Of a stretch of DNA of 5,602 nt, positions 5,359 through 5,602 are shown piece by piece (position 1 is the stretch's first letter; each line of letters starts with the position of its first letter). The translations under genes and the position numbers were made by a program. The notes under the pieces were generated by a model, which ran no database searches, was not told where the DNA came from, and saw only the letters and a program-made list of their open reading frames with translations. Origin of the DNA: Extensimonas sp963708545 (GTDB taxonomy: Bacteria > Pseudomonadota > Gammaproteobacteria > Burkholderiales > Burkholderiaceae_C); NCBI GenBank assembly GCA_963708545.1, contig CAVPUD010000162.1, positions 1 to 5,602 of the forward strand, read 5' to 3'.

Positions 5359-5602
5359 ATGAGCCCCCACGTCCTCCCCAGCGCCGCGCCGCTTTCCACG
5401 CACGACCACACGCGCACCGACGACACGCGCATCAAGGCCGTGCGCCCCTTGATCACGCCGGCGCTGCTGCAGGAGTGGCTGCCCGCGCCGGAGGCCGCGC
5501 AGCAGCGCGTGGAGCAAAGCCGCGCCGCGATCTCGCGCGTGTTGCATGGGGCCGACGACCGGCTCGTGGTCGTGGTCGGGCCCTGCTCCATCCACGACCA
5601 CG
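5359..5602 (+). CDS. Class I DAHP synthase (3-deoxy-7-phosphoheptulonate synthase), N-terminal part
   Basis: The first 81 codons lie in the window and the gene runs off the right edge. The enzyme condenses phosphoenolpyruvate with erythrose 4-phosphate, the first step of the shikimate pathway to aromatic amino acids. Diagnostic sequence is RIKAVRPLITPALL (24-37), SRAAISRVLHGADDRLVVVV (54-73) and GPCSIHDH (74-81). Cys76 aligns with the metal-ligand cysteine C61 of E. coli AroG; the other ligands lie outside the window. The N-terminal extension before RIKAVRPL is about 15 residues longer than in E. coli AroG. ATG 5359 is the natural start, although no good ribosome site is visible in GAATTCATAGCATACTACC. 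Which aromatic amino acid inhibits it (AroF, AroG or AroH type) cannot be decided from this part. It is 85 bases from the exonuclease gene and probably has its own promoter. Confidence 0.93.
   Translation, partial: MSPHVLPSAAPLSTHDHTRTDDTRIKAVRPLITPALLQEWLPAPEAAQQRVEQSRAAISRVLHGADDRLVVVVGPCSIHDH

Noticed and set aside
4530..5591. A 353-codon minus-strand frame opposite the exonuclease gene
   Set aside because: It is antisense to a gene with all DEDDh catalytic residues, is rich in Arg and His, and runs across repeat copy C and the intergenic gap without any recognisable domain.

Overview
This is a GC-rich window, mostly about 70% G+C with strong GC bias at third codon positions. It looks like a betaproteobacterium, probably Comamonadaceae (Acidovorax/Alicycliphilus-like). 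The clues are the style of the FeoB and DinG proteins and several intergenic repeats that I recall, without having searched, as typical of that family. All the complete genes point rightward.

Layout: (1) Bases 1 to about 360 are a lower-GC stretch, roughly 50% in the parts I counted. It carries, on the minus strand, a fragment of a conserved protein of unknown function, cut at its N-terminal side and running off the left edge. (2) At about 355-360 this abuts, head to head, the C-terminal half of feoB (ferrous iron permease). The G domain, spacer and first half of the membrane domain of FeoB are missing. (3) Three bases after feoB is a small single-span membrane protein with a CxxCxxCxxxC motif, probably an iron-transport accessory protein in the same transcript. 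(4) Bases 1706-4045 hold a complete DinG-type Fe-S helicase with all helicase motifs and all four cluster cysteines. (5) Bases 4046-4592 (547 bases) contain no convincing gene. They are packed with repeats: a degenerate 'ATAGCTGC' family element, three direct copies of a 22-base TCTGACCCC repeat, and between the first two copies a roughly 300-base intergenic repeat with a perfect 13-bp hairpin. (6) Bases 4593-5273 hold a stand-alone DnaQ-like DEDDh 3'-5' exonuclease. (7) A second 'ATAGCTGC' element lies in the gap before (8) the start of a class I DAHP synthase (aroG/aroF type), cut by the right edge.

How the genes relate: feoB and the Cys-rich protein form an iron-uptake unit that has lost its front half here. 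dinG and the exonuclease are both nucleic-acid processing genes, and their partnership is only suggested by adjacency. The DAHP synthase opens aromatic amino acid (shikimate) biosynthesis and is functionally unrelated. I see no new defence system, CRISPR array, RNA gene or complete mobile element. The points most worth a second look are the chimeric junction at 355-360 and the repeat cluster at 4171-4580.
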